Shown here piece by piece: positions 8,464-18,000 of a stretch of 64,000 nucleotides of DNA. Source of the DNA: DSWT01 sp035373625 (GTDB taxonomy: Bacteria > Chloroflexota > Anaerolineae > B4-G1 > SLSP01); contig DAOSNS010000005.1 in NCBI GenBank assembly GCA_035373625.1, positions 62,001 to 126,000 on the forward strand. The letters run 5' to 3'. Under the pieces are notes generated by a model. The model searched no databases and was not told where the DNA came from. It worked only from the letters and a program-made list of their open reading frames with translations. A program made the position numbers and the translations under genes. The first letter of the stretch is position 1; each line of letters starts with the position of its first letter.

Positions 8464-10080
8464 ATGGAATTAAAGCAATACTTTGGGGTCATCAAAAAGT
8501 GGTGGTGGTTGGCGGTCACCTGCGTGCTGATTGCCTCGGTTTCCAGTTATATGGGGACGCAGCAAATGCCGCGCATCTACAGCGCCACGACCACGTTGAT
8601 GGTCGGGCAAGCCCTCCAACAGGCCAACCCGTCCAGCCAGGAAATCTACCTTAGCCAGCAGTTGGCGCAAACCTACGCGACAATGGTCAAGCGCAAACCC
8701 ATCCTCGAAGGGGCAGCGCGGGCGTTGGGATTGCAGTATATCCCCGCAGCAGGCAATGTCTCCGCACGGGTGGTCCCCGGTTCGCAGCTTCTGGAAATCA
8801 CCGTGCTGGATACCGATCCCGAGCGCGCCCGCATCCTCGCCGACGAAATCGCCCAACAACTGATCAAGCAGACGCCTACCGACTCACCGGAGGTGCAAGA
8901 GCGACGCGCTTTCGTCCAACAGCAGCTCAAAGACCTGGAAGACAAGATCAAGACCACCAAAGCGGAGATCGAAGAGGAACAGAAGAAGCTGGATGCCGCC
9001 AACAGCGCGCGCGCCATCCAGCAGTACCAGTCGAATATCTCTGCCCTGCAACAAAAGCTTTCCTCGTACCAATCTACTTACGCTTCACTGCTCACCACCG
9101 TGCAGGGCGGCATCAACTACGTCACCGTCGTCGAACCGGCGAGCAAGCCCACATCCCCCATCAGTCCCAATGTCTCCCAGACGGTGATGCTCGCCGCCGG
9201 CATCGGCCTGGCGCTGGCGCTGGGCGGCGCGTTTCTCATCGAATATCTGGATGACACCGTGAAGACGCCCGAAGAGGCCGCGCAGTTGACCGGCCTACCC
9301 GCCCTGGGCGCCATCGCGCGCATCGAGGGGAAAACGCTCGAAGACCGGCTCATCACCGCCCACCACCCGCTTTCGCCCATCGCCGAAGCTTATCGCGTGC
9401 TGCGCACGAACATCCAATTCTCCACGGTGGATAAGCCGCTCAAGACGTTGATGGTCACCAGCCCGGCGCCCTCCGAAGGCAAGAGTGTGACCCTGGCAAA
9501 CCTGGCCGTGGTGATGGCGCAATCGGGCCTCAAGGTGATTGCAGTGGACACCGACCTGCGGCGGCCCATCCAACACAAGATTTTCGACATTGCCAACGAG
9601 TCGGGGCTATGCGATGGTATTCTTCACGCCAATCCCAGCATTATGGAATACGTGCAACCAACGCAGGTGGAAAACCTCTGGCTATTGCCCAGCGGTACAA
9701 TCCCGCCGAATCCCGCCGAACTGCTGGGGTCCAAACGGATGGGGGAGATCATCGAGGAATTGAAGGCCAACGCCGATCTGCTGATCTTCGACACACCGCC
9801 GGCGCTGTTGGTGACCGATGCTGCCGTGCTCGCCAACCGCGTGGACGGCGTGTTGCTGGTCAACGACGCCGGAAGCACACGTCGGGGAATGACCCAGAGA
9901 GCCGCCGAGGAACTGCGCCGCGTCCACGCCCCCCTGCTCGGTCTGGTGATGAACCGCCTCTCCACGCGCCGCGGCAGCTATTATTACTACCAGTACTACC
10001 ACTACAAATACTACCGCCACGAAGACGGTACCGTCGAAAAACGCCGCTCCAAATCTGAACGCAAACGCCGCAGGAAATAG
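8464..10080 (+). CDS. Wzz/BY-kinase chimera: polysaccharide chain-length regulator with tyrosine autokinase
   Basis: Controls polymer length and export. The 538 residues comprise an N-terminal Wzz domain with a first membrane helix (about 14-32), a Lys/Glu-rich coiled coil in the periplasmic part (about 150-200), a second helix (about 240-262), and a cytoplasmic ATPase. The ATPase has Walker A SPAPSEGKSVT, Walker A' VIAVDTDLRRP and Walker B LLIFDTPPA, as in CpsD/Wzc tyrosine kinases. The C-terminal tail SYYYYQYYHYKYY carries nine tyrosines in 13 residues and is the expected autophosphorylation cluster. Adaptor and kinase are fused as in Gram-negative Wzc, not split as in Firmicutes. It closes the polysaccharide operon. 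Confidence 0.92.
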   Translation: MELKQYFGVIKKWWWLAVTCVLIASVSSYMGTQQMPRIYSATTTLMVGQALQQANPSSQEIYLSQQLAQTYATMVKRKPILEGAARALGLQYIPAAGNVSARVVPGSQLLEITVLDTDPERARILADEIAQQLIKQTPTDSPEVQERRAFVQQQLKDLEDKIKTTKAEIEEEQKKLDAANSARAIQQYQSNISALQQKLSSYQSTYASLLTTVQGGINYVTVVEPASKPTSPISPNVSQTVMLAAGIGLALALGGAFLIEYLDDTVKTPEEAAQLTGLPALGAIARIEGKTLEDRLITAHHPLSPIAEAYRVLRTNIQFSTVDKPLKTLMVTSPAPSEGKSVTLANLAVVMAQSGLKVIAVDTDLRRPIQHKIFDIANESGLCDGILHANPSIMEYVQPTQVENLWLLPSGTIPPNPAELLGSKRMGEIIEELKANADLLIFDTPPALLVTDAAVLANRVDGVLLVNDAGSTRRGMTQRAAEELRRVHAPLLGLVMNRLSTRRGSYYYYQYYHYKYYRHEDGTVEKRRSKSERKRRRK

Positions 10081-10178
10081 CCACGAATTTCACGAATTTT
10101 TAAAAAATCTTTCGTGTTAATTCGTGCAATTCGTGGCAAAATCCCAATCCATTTCATCCGTTTAATCCGTTGACACAA
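10081..10178. repeat. CACGAATT inverted repeat joined to a TCCGTTTAATCCGTTGAC repeat
   Basis: CCACGAATTTCACGAATTT (10080-10098) is mirrored by AATTCGTGCAATTCGTGG (about 10119-10136), forming an imperfect hairpin between two convergent genes. Directly behind it is the TCAACGGATTAAACGGAT element (minus strand) that supplies the nadE stop codon. It may act as a two-way terminator. Similar CACGAATT pairs occur near 1755, 31072-31146 and 32627. Confidence 0.55.
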
Positions 10179-11898
10179 ACCGCTGCGTGATCGGTAGCCG
10201 GCGGTCTTTCCCGAAGGCGCGTGCCGTGATGCGCACCCCCGGTGGGGCCTGACGTCGCTTGTATTCGTTGCGATCCACCATCCGTGCCACCCGCCGCACC
10301 ACGTCCTCTGGCAATCCCAACGTCGCCACAATGTCCTCCGGCGATTGATCGTCCTCCACGTAGGCTTTGAGGATAGCATCCAGCACCTCGTAGGGCGGCA
10401 GTGAATCCGTGTCTTTCTGATCCGGGCGCAGTTCCGCCGAAGGGGGACGGGTGATACAACGTTCGGGGATCACCGGCGCATCCCCCTGAGCATTGCGCCA
10501 GTTCGCCAGGTCATATACGAGCGTTTTCAACACATCCTTGATGACCGCGTACCCCCCTGCCATATCGCCGTAAAGTGTCGCATAGCCCGCGCTCATCTCG
10601 CTTTTGTTGCCGGTGGTCAGCACCAGCCAGCCGAATTTGTTGGAAAGCGCCATCAGGTAATTGCCACGAATGCGCGCCTGGATGTTCTCCTCGGCGACAC
10701 CCGGCGTAGTGCCTGCAAACGGGCCGGCCAGCACATCGAGATACGCCTGAAAGACAGATTCGATGGGAATGGTCATAAAGCCGATCCCCAGATTGGTGGC
10801 CAGTTGTGCCGCATCGGTGTTGCTCATCTCGGCGGTGTAGCGCGATGGCATCGCCACCCCCACCACATTCTCCGGCCCCAGCGCGTCCACTGCAATACAC
10901 GCGACCAGCGATGAATCAATCCCACCAGAAAGGCCGATCACCACCTTCTTAAAACCGTTTTTGCGGATGTAATCCCGCACACCAAGCACCAACGCTTGAT
11001 AGATTTCGGCCAGGGGTGGCAGCGGCGCCGCGATATGGGGCGCACACGGTTGGCGGGCGGGCAGCGGCGTCGCGCTCCGCACCACGGGCAGCGTCACGAC
11101 CGGCAGGGGCGTGGGTGTCGCCTTGCGCCAGCGGGGATCGTGCAGCCGCCAGCGAAACACGGCTCCCAAATCCACATCCGCCACGATGAAGTCTTCGGCG
11201 AACTGCGCACCGCGCGCGAGTACCTGTCCGCGCTCGTTCACAATCACACTGCTGCCATCGAAGACCAACTCATCCTGCCCTCCGACCAGGTTGCAGAAGG
11301 CAACCACCGCAGCGTTATCGGTAGCGCGCGTGATTAGCATTTGCTCACGGGAGGCCAGCTTGCCGGCGTGATAAGGCGATGCGGAAATGTTCACCAGCAG
11401 CCGCGCTCCACCCTGCAAAGCCTGAACTTCGGGCGGCCCTGCCGGATACCAAATGTCCTCGCAAATGCTCACCCCGAAGGCCACGCCATCCCGCTCGAAC
11501 ACCGGGATTTCCGTCCCCTTGCGAAAATAGCGATCCTCATCGAAAACGGCGTAGTTGGGCAGATAATGCTTGCGATAGGTGCGCACCCACTCCCCGTCAT
11601 GGAGAATGGCAGCGGCGTTGTAGACATCGTTATCCACATCCGCAAATCCGACAATCGCCGTGATCCCCTGTGTGGCCCGCGCCAGCCGTAGCACCGCTGC
11701 CATGTTCGCCTGTAAGAAGGCCGGTTTGAGCAACAGGTCTTCCGGTGGATAGCCGGTCACGGCCAGTTCAGGGAACACAACCAGATCTGCGCCGACTTCG
11801 CGCGCCTGTTGGATGCCGGCCTCGATCTTGTGTACATTGCCTTCAATATCGCCGACAAGAACGTTGATCTGTGCTAAAGCAATCCGCCAATAGGTCAT
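10162..11898 (-). CDS. nadE: Glutamine-dependent NAD+ synthase
   Basis: Makes NAD+ from nicotinate adenine dinucleotide, ATP and glutamine. The 578-residue two-domain form is seen. The N-terminal nitrilase-type glutaminase has the catalytic Glu in VVFPELAVTGYPPEDLL, the Lys in RKHYLPNYAVFDE and the Cys in SICEDIWYP. The C-terminal synthetase has the PP-loop GLSGGIDSSLVACIA and the GDMAGGYAVIKDV segment. The last residues RFVSTD and the stop are encoded by a dispersed repeat (TCAACGGATTAA) shared with two other genes in this window. It stands alone on the minus strand. Confidence 0.96.
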   Translation of the reverse strand: MTYWRIALAQINVLVGDIEGNVHKIEAGIQQAREVGADLVVFPELAVTGYPPEDLLLKPAFLQANMAAVLRLARATQGITAIVGFADVDNDVYNAAAILHDGEWVRTYRKHYLPNYAVFDEDRYFRKGTEIPVFERDGVAFGVSICEDIWYPAGPPEVQALQGGARLLVNISASPYHAGKLASREQMLITRATDNAAVVAFCNLVGGQDELVFDGSSVIVNERGQVLARGAQFAEDFIVADVDLGAVFRWRLHDPRWRKATPTPLPVVTLPVVRSATPLPARQPCAPHIAAPLPPLAEIYQALVLGVRDYIRKNGFKKVVIGLSGGIDSSLVACIAVDALGPENVVGVAMPSRYTAEMSNTDAAQLATNLGIGFMTIPIESVFQAYLDVLAGPFAGTTPGVAEENIQARIRGNYLMALSNKFGWLVLTTGNKSEMSAGYATLYGDMAGGYAVIKDVLKTLVYDLANWRNAQGDAPVIPERCITRPPSAELRPDQKDTDSLPPYEVLDAILKAYVEDDQSPEDIVATLGLPEDVVRRVARMVDRNEYKRRQAPPGVRITARAFGKDRRLPITQRFVSTD

Positions 11899-12009
11899 TG
11901 CGCCTCCCCTGAAGAACCTTTGAACGCTAGCAGGTTGTCATGTTGTCACGTTAACACGTTGGAACGTTCGACGAGTTAGAAATCCGTTAAGATCAGTTCA
12001 ATCCGTTGA

Positions 12010-12762
12010 CTATTCGCCGAGGTGGTTGACGCGCCCGACGCCGTTCACCCGCTGCGAAATGACGGGATTGCCGTAATACTCAATGGACCCCGCGCCGTTG
12101 ATTGTGGCGTCAAGCTCCTTGCTCACGCGCACCGTCGCCGAACCGGCGGCGTTGATTTCAACTCTGGCCTTCTCGCTCTCCAATGAGCGGGCCTGATACC
12201 GCCCCACCCCGTTGATTTTGACGGTCTGCGATACCACCTCGCCCGTCACCGTCACATTGCCCGCGCCGGAAAGCGTCACGAACAAGGTATCGGCGTCCAA
12301 ATTCTGCATCTCAAAGTTGCCCGCGCCGTTCGCGTTGACGGTGAAGGTTTCGGCGCGCATATCGGCCGCCTCGATGTCTCCCGCGCCATCCAGCGTGATC
12401 GCGTCCAGCGATTTCACGGTGAGGTAAAAATTGATGGGTTTTTGGCTGATCGGCACGATGTTCTTCTGCCAGCGGATGATCAACTCGTTATCCTTGATCT
12501 CGGTGGTGATGTACGGCATGAAGTTATCCTCGGCCTTGATACGCAGGGACTCGGTCTCGCCGCGTTCGATGTGCAATCGGCCAAACCCTGCCAGGCGCAC
12601 ACGCCGGAAGTCCTGCACTGCGCGCGTCTCTTCGATGACATTCCCCGAACCTTCCACCTTCTCCAGGTCAATCTCGATCGTCACACTGGGAATCGTCACC
12701 GTGCAGGCCAGGCTGCTCACCAAAAGCAATAACACGATCACCACAATCATACTACCTTTCAT
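12010..12762 (-). CDS. DUF2807 (GIN domain) lipoprotein
   Basis: A 250-residue predicted lipoprotein. I chose the ATG at 12762 because AGGAGG lies 8 nt upstream and a signal peptide follows at once: MKGSMIVVIVLLLLVSSLAC with Cys20 as the likely lipidated residue. The mature part is a right-handed beta-helix-like DUF2807 domain with repeated short strands containing GAG or GVG turns (VTLDGAGDIEA, VNANGAGNFEM, VTLSGAGNVTV, INGVGRY, INAAGSATV, INGAGSIEY, VNGVGRV), a clear seven-rung ladder. GIN proteins are usually envelope proteins of unknown role, often next to regulators. No partner regulator is adjacent here. Confidence 0.85.
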   Translation of the reverse strand: MKGSMIVVIVLLLLVSSLACTVTIPSVTIEIDLEKVEGSGNVIEETRAVQDFRRVRLAGFGRLHIERGETESLRIKAEDNFMPYITTEIKDNELIIRWQKNIVPISQKPINFYLTVKSLDAITLDGAGDIEAADMRAETFTVNANGAGNFEMQNLDADTLFVTLSGAGNVTVTGEVVSQTVKINGVGRYQARSLESEKARVEINAAGSATVRVSKELDATINGAGSIEYYGNPVISQRVNGVGRVNHLGE

Positions 12763-12868
12763 CTCACGCCTCCTGTAAATCGTTTGAACGTGCCAACATT
12801 CAAACGTGCCAACGTTAATACGCATCACCGCATGGCAAGGTTGCAGTCCGCCACAAACACGCAATTCT

Positions 12869-12876
12869 GGTATAAT
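12869..12876 (+). promoter_or_regulatory. Extended -10 promoter
   Basis: TGGTATAAT (12868-12876) is a TG-extended perfect -10 with no convincing -35. It precedes the PAP2 gene and would give a leader of roughly 15-30 nt. Confidence 0.55.
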
Positions 12877-12910
12877 AGCGTTATTGTAATACGAAATGGA
12901 GAAATATGCT

Positions 12911-13552
12911 ATGCTAGAGGGCAAACGCTCGCCACAGCGGGCACCGTTGGAGGCCATCCTTAAACCACACACGCGCGGGGAACACCTGGCTTACTGGATT
13001 TCACAAGCGGGCAGTCCGCCTGTAATGGGGCTTTTGGCGCTGATCCTCATCGCCGCCAGCCTGACGCTGCCCAATGTCTGGCTATGGGTAGGCGTGTACG
13101 TGATGATGGCCATGGTCATCCCGATGCTGTTTCTCATCTGGCAGGTGCGCCACGGGCAAGTGACCGACCTGGATGTGCAACTTCGAGAACAGCGCAAGGG
13201 ATCGCTGCTGGTGACAATTGCCGGTTTCGGGCTGAGCTGGCTTGTTATGCACGTGGGAGGTGCGCCGCCGACACTTACGGCGATGGCGGGTGCGGGCTGC
13301 GTGCAATGGCTCATCATCTTCGCCATCACCCTGCGGTGGAAGATCAGTGCACACACCACCTCCGCTGCCGGCGTGACGGTGCTCATCCTGCGGGTGTTCG
13401 GATTGGCCGCTGCGCCGCTTGTCGTCAGCGTTCCCCTGATTGCCTGGTCGCGCGTCAAACTGCGACGGCACACGCTCGGTCAGACCCTTGCCGGTATCCT
13501 GCTCGGCAGCGGCGTTATCGTGGGGGCAATCCTGCTCAACCCGGCGTTATAA
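12911..13552 (+). CDS. PAP2-family membrane phosphatase-like protein
   Basis: A 213-residue protein with five or six hydrophobic helices. The PAP2 signature appears in pieces: an Arg/Lys-rich segment REQRKGS where motif 1 is expected, KISAHTTSAAG (motif 2, S-x-H) and WSRVKLRRHTLGQTLAGILLG (motif 3, SR...H...Q...G). Members remove phosphate from lipid phosphates such as undecaprenyl diphosphate or phosphatidate. Motif 1 is weaker than the K-x6-RP consensus, so activity is uncertain. The ATG at 12911 has GGAG 8-10 nt upstream. An in-frame ATG at 12896 is the alternative. Confidence 0.7.
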   Translation: MLEGKRSPQRAPLEAILKPHTRGEHLAYWISQAGSPPVMGLLALILIAASLTLPNVWLWVGVYVMMAMVIPMLFLIWQVRHGQVTDLDVQLREQRKGSLLVTIAGFGLSWLVMHVGGAPPTLTAMAGAGCVQWLIIFAITLRWKISAHTTSAAGVTVLILRVFGLAAAPLVVSVPLIAWSRVKLRRHTLGQTLAGILLGSGVIVGAILLNPAL

Positions 13553-13608
13553 TGTCGCGTTCGAACATGCCAACACCATAACATGCCAATGGATTTTCGG
13601 AGGCTGGT

Positions 13609-14400
13609 ATGCCAGAAACAGATGAGATCAGTGCATTGAAAGAAGCCCTGGCGCGCGAACAACAAATGCGTCAGGAGGCCGAGGCCGCGCTCGCCGAGGC
13701 GCAACGTGCCCGCCGACAATTCGTGTCCCTGGTCACGCACGAGTTGCGCGTCCCCATGACCTCCATCAAGGGCTATACCGACCTGCTACTCAAAGGCATC
13801 GTCGGCCCGATTAGTGACGCGCAGCGGAATTTCTTGCAGACCATCCGCACCAACGTCGAACGCATGTCGCGGATGGTCGCCGACCTTTCCGACATCAATA
13901 AGTTAGAAGCAGGCGCGCTGCAGCTCACCCCCACCGCCGTCGCGCTCAACGAGGCGCTCGACGAGGCCCTGCGCAACCTGGCAAGCGCCATCGAAGCGAA
14001 ACGCCAAACCCTCATCCGCGAGATTCCCGACACACTGCCGGCGCTCTGGTGTGACCGCGCGCGCCTTGTCCAGGTGCTGGGGAATCTGCTCAGCAACGCT
14101 CATCTCTACACACCGGAAGGCGGCGTTATCGCTGTCAGCGCCGAGTATACACCGGATGAGGCGCAAAGTGTGCGCATTGCCGTCCGTGATACCGGCATCG
14201 GTATTCTGCCGGAAGAACAAGGGCGCATCTTCGAGATGTTCTTCCGTGCCTCAGATGAAGAAACGCGCCAGATAGTGGGCAATGGTCTGGCGCTGCACCT
14301 CTCGAAACTGCTCATCGAACAGCAAGGCGGGCGGATCTGGTTCACAAGCGAGCGGGGCAAAGGCTCGACGTTCATCGTACAACTGCCGACCGCGCCATAA
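13609..14400 (+). CDS. Soluble sensor histidine kinase
   Basis: 263 residues. Residues 1-35 form a charged coiled coil, then the HisKA dimerisation domain has the phospho-accepting His in VTHELRVPMTSIKGY (about residue 46). The HATPase_c domain follows, with N box NLLSNAHLYTPEGG, G1 box VRDTGIGILPEEQGRIFEMFFR and a shortened G2 box VGNGLALHLSK. There is no membrane helix and no PAS or GAF input domain, so it must sense through a partner or through the coiled coil. No response regulator is encoded nearby. A strong terminator starts at its stop codon, so it is the last gene of its transcript. Confidence 0.9.
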   Translation: MPETDEISALKEALAREQQMRQEAEAALAEAQRARRQFVSLVTHELRVPMTSIKGYTDLLLKGIVGPISDAQRNFLQTIRTNVERMSRMVADLSDINKLEAGALQLTPTAVALNEALDEALRNLASAIEAKRQTLIREIPDTLPALWCDRARLVQVLGNLLSNAHLYTPEGGVIAVSAEYTPDEAQSVRIAVRDTGIGILPEEQGRIFEMFFRASDEETRQIVGNGLALHLSKLLIEQQGGRIWFTSERGKGSTFIVQLPTAP

Positions 14401-14438
14401 AACACATCCCCAACCACTGATGGTTGGGGATGTGTTTT
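14399..14438 (+). terminator. Rho-independent terminator (18-bp perfect stem)
   Basis: AAAACACATCCCCAACCA, loop CTGA, and the perfect complement ending in TTTT. The A and T tracts make it work in both directions, serving the histidine kinase gene and the convergent DUF4332 gene. Confidence 0.9.
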
Positions 14439-14449
14439 GAAGCTGAGAG

Positions 14450-14854
14450 TTAATACGTCAGCATACGCGGCAACTGCTTAGCCTGTTCGATCCAGTCGGC
14501 TACCTGCGCGGGTGAAGGCAACCGGCGCACCAGTTTGCGCTCCTCATTGACTTCGACCAGCTTGTTGTAGAGGTTTTCGGCATTGCGCTGCGCCAACTCT
14601 GGAACCGTATCCACGCCGACAATCTCCAACAGATCACCGTATTCCTCGCCGATCCCTTTGACGCGGAAAAGGTCAGCGCGGTTCACCCATTTGAGAATCA
14701 ACTTCCCGCTGATGCCGGTCTTCTCCTCAAGATCGGCGCGGCCCTTCGGGGTCTTGCCCTGTTCAAGCAGTGCCTCCAGCGAAGCCACACCGGCTTGTTG
14801 CAGCTTCTCGGCATAAGCATCACCAATACCTTCGATCGTTTGTAGCTTGGTCAT
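14450..14854 (-). CDS. DUF4332 helix-hairpin-helix protein
   Basis: A 134-residue small cytosolic protein. The ATG at 14854 follows AAGGAGACGACA, a good ribosome site, and the protein opens with MTKLQTIEGIGDAYAEKLQQAG. It contains two helix-hairpin-helix-like pairs: IEGIGDAYAEKL and VKGIGEEYGDLLEIVGVDTV. Proteins of this family resemble the tandem HhH domains of DNA-binding enzymes and are common as stand-alone genes in Chloroflexota and cyanobacteria. A nucleic-acid-binding role is inferred from the fold only. Convergent with the histidine kinase, sharing its terminator. Confidence 0.8.
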   Translation of the reverse strand: MTKLQTIEGIGDAYAEKLQQAGVASLEALLEQGKTPKGRADLEEKTGISGKLILKWVNRADLFRVKGIGEEYGDLLEIVGVDTVPELAQRNAENLYNKLVEVNEERKLVRRLPSPAQVADWIEQAKQLPRMLTY

Positions 14855-14989
14855 TGTCGTCTCCTTAACATAAGCCTGTCTTATTTGCTGAACACCATTT
14901 ATCTTAAGCATATATGAAACAGCATAAAAGTCAAGATTTAATCACAAATGATGCAGTTTCACACATCATTCGATAGACTTTTGAGGTTG

Positions 14990-14998
14990 TGCTATAAT
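14990..14998 (+). promoter_or_regulatory. Extended -10 promoter for the molybdenum hydroxylase gene
   Basis: TGCTATAAT, a TG-extended perfect -10. It precedes a 15-codon leader frame with a strong ribosome site (GAGGAGGG, 15030-15037). Confidence 0.55.
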
Positions 14999-15041
14999 GA
15001 GATCAGTAAACGTTCTGTCTTCAGAAGTGAGGAGGGAAAAG

Positions 15042-15089
15042 ATGACCAATGTTCCTCACATTACGCCCAACAATAGGAGTGACGTATGA
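15042..15089 (+). other. 15-codon upstream frame coupled to the molybdenum hydroxylase
   Basis: ATG at 15042, 5 nt behind GAGGAGGG, reads MTNVPHITPNNRSDV and its TGA overlaps the next ATG at 15086 (ATGA). The main gene has a weaker site of its own (AGGAG, 15076-15080, 5 nt from ATG). The arrangement would couple translation of the large gene to the short one. Confidence 0.4.
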
Positions 15090-18000
15090 GAATTACCATG
15101 ACATTGAACAATACCCCCCGCACCTTCGACATCGAGCCGCGCGAGACGCTCTTTCACCTGCTGCGGCGCAGCGGCATCAAGAGTGTGAAGTTCGGCAGCG
15201 AGGATGGTGCAGACGGCTACAGCACCGTGCTGCTCAACGGTCGGTTGTGCAACAGCGTCGTCACCCTGGCAGCGCAGGCCGACGGCGCAACCGTGCTCAC
15301 CGTTGAAGGCCTGAGCGGACATCAGCATCCCGGCTGGAACCAGAAGGCCGAGCTGCACCCCTTGCAACGTGCCTTCATCGAGACCGGCGCGATCCAGAGC
15401 GGCTACGATACGCCCGCGCTAATCCTTGCCGGCAAGGCGTTGCTCGACCGCAACCCGCGCCCCACCGAGGCCGAAGTCCGCGATGCCATCAGCGGCATTG
15501 TCTCCCGCGAAACCGGCTACGTCAAACCGGTGCAGGCGATTTTACGCGCGGCGGCCTACCTGCGCGGCGAAGATCCCGGCCCCGTGCTCGGCGGTTCAGA
15601 CCTGGGCGATCTCGGCGAGGCACTGTTCCGCCCGCCGGAAGGCTTGTTTACGCTGCCCGATACGCCCGAACCGCCGGATTTCGGCGGCGGCGGGTGGACG
15701 GATACGCAAACGCGCGTCAAGGTACAGCCCAAGACTGTCGTCACAACCGAGCCGGAGAAGTTCGCCGTCGTCGGCAAGCCGTTGCCGAAGGTGGATGCGC
15801 CCAAACTCGCACAGGGGCAGCCGGCATTCGTCGCCGATTTCGAGCGGCCGGGGATGCTCTACGCCAAAATCCTCCACAGCCCGCACGCCCACGCCCGCAT
15901 CAAGGACATTGATACGCGCCAGGCTGAAGCCCTGCCCGGCGTCCGCGCCGTGCTGACGTACAAGAATGTGCCGCGCGTGATCTACTCGACGGCCGGACAG
16001 AGCTACCCGATCCCCGGTCCGCTGGATTATGTCAGCTTCGACAACAAGGTGCGCTACGTAGGCGACCGCGTCGCCGCCGTCGCCGCCGAGACGCCGGAAA
16101 TCGCCGAACAGGCGCTCGAACTCATCAAAGTTACCTATGAGGTGCTGCCGCCTGTCCTCAGTCTCGATGCCGCGATGGCCGAGGGCGCGCCGATCATCCA
16201 CGACGAAGCCGACTACGTCAACTTCGGCGACAGCGACCCGACCAGGAATCTCGTCGCCAAAGTCAGAATTGATCTCGGCAATGTGGACGCGGCGTGCGCA
16301 CAAGCCGATTACGTCTTCGAGGCCGAGGTGGAGACGCAGAAGATGAAGCATGTACCGCTGGAGCCGTGGGTCGTGCTCACTTATTGGGACGAAGACGATC
16401 GTCTGGTCATCCTCAGCTCGACGCAGGTGCCATTCCACGTGCGCCGCATCCTCGCGCCTGTGCTGGGTCTCACCGAAGGGCAAATCCGCGTCATCAAACC
16501 GCGCATCGGCGCGGCTTTCGGCAACAAGCAGGAAATCTACGAGGACATCCCCGCGCATCTCACCATCGCCACAGGCCGCCCGGTGCTGCTGGAGTTGACC
16601 CGCGAGGAGCAATTCATCTACACCACCACCCGCCATCCGATGCGCGTGCGCTACCGTGTGGGTGTCAACAAGGACGGGACGATGGTAGCGCAGGATATGC
16701 GCGCATGGAGCGATACCGGCGCGTATGGCGGGCACGGGCTGACGGTGCTCGGCAACACCGGCCACAAGACGCTGCCGATCTACAACACGCCCAACGTGCG
16801 CTTCTGGGGTGAGACGTACTACACGACGTTGCCGCGTTCGGGTGCGTATCGCGGGTACGGCGTCACGCAAGGGGTCGTCGCCACCGAGACGCTCATCACC
16901 CGCATCGCCGTGGAGCTGGGTATGGACCCGCTGGCCTTCCGCCTGAACAACATCGTCAAACCACACACCGAGAACATCATGAGCAAGGTATGGAGCGAGG
17001 GCCGCGAGGCACATGGCGAGATGATCGAGACGAACGCGCTGCGCGAAGCGGCCATCCAGGGTGCAGCGGCGGTAGGTTGGGCGCAGAAGTACGGGAATCC
17101 GAACTGGCACACCGTCCCCGGCGCACCCCATCTGCGACGCGGGATCGGCGTGGCGTTTTTGATGCAGGGTTCCGGCATCCCCAACCTGGATATGGCCGCC
17201 GCCAGCATCAAGATGAACGACGACGGCTCTTTCAATTTGATGATCGGTGCAACCGACCTGGGGACCGGCTCCGATACCGTACTCGGCCAGATCGCCGCCG
17301 AAGTGCTCGGCTGTACCCTCGACAAGCTCATCATTCGCTCGTCCGATACCGATGTGACGCCCTTCGACAAAGGGGCGTATGCGTCGTCCACAACGTACAT
17401 CAGCGGGGGAGCCGTGGCGCGCGCGGCAGAAGAAGTGGCGCGGCAAATCAAGGCCGTCGCCGAGGAGATGACCGGCGTGCCCGCCGACGACATCACCCTG
17501 CGCTCCAACTACGCATGGCTGGGGCAGCCGTCAGGGGCCAGCTTTCAGCCGTCATCCGTCAGCGATCAGCAGGCTATTTCTTTCCGTGACATCGCCATGT
17601 ATGCCACGCACAAACAGAACCAGCATCAGATTATGGGGATGGCGTCGTTCGTCAGCCCGGTCAGCCCGCCGCCGTTTGCGGCGCAGTTCGCCGAAGTGAC
17701 CGTGGATACGGAGACCGGCCAGACGACGGTGGACAATCTGCTCATTGCGGTAGACTCCGGCACGATCGTCAACCCGCTCACCGCGGGTGGGCAGGCGGAC
17801 GGCGGTATGCTCCAGGCGCTCGGCTACGCGCTCACCGAGGAACTGGTCTACGACGAAACCGGGCGCACGCTCAACCCGCGCTTCGACGATTACCGCGTGT
17901 TCCGCGCGGATGAAAGCCCGCCGATGGAGACGCTGTTCGTGCAGACGTTCGAGCCGTCACATCCCCTGGGCGTGAAGTCTGTCGCGGAGATCGTCGTCAA

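Noticed and set aside
12480..12972. Extended N-terminus of the GIN lipoprotein upstream of 12762
   Set aside because: The extension runs across the divergent promoter and repeats; AGGAGG and a lipoprotein signal fix the start at 12762.
12911..14400. Two-component system made of the PAP2 protein and the histidine kinase
   Set aside because: The PAP2 protein has no receiver domain, and no response regulator is encoded nearby; adjacency alone is not evidence.
15596..17446. 616-codon open frame on the minus strand
   Set aside because: Antisense to the molybdenum hydroxylase; it arises from the GC-rich codon pattern, has low-complexity R/H/D-rich translation and no family similarity.
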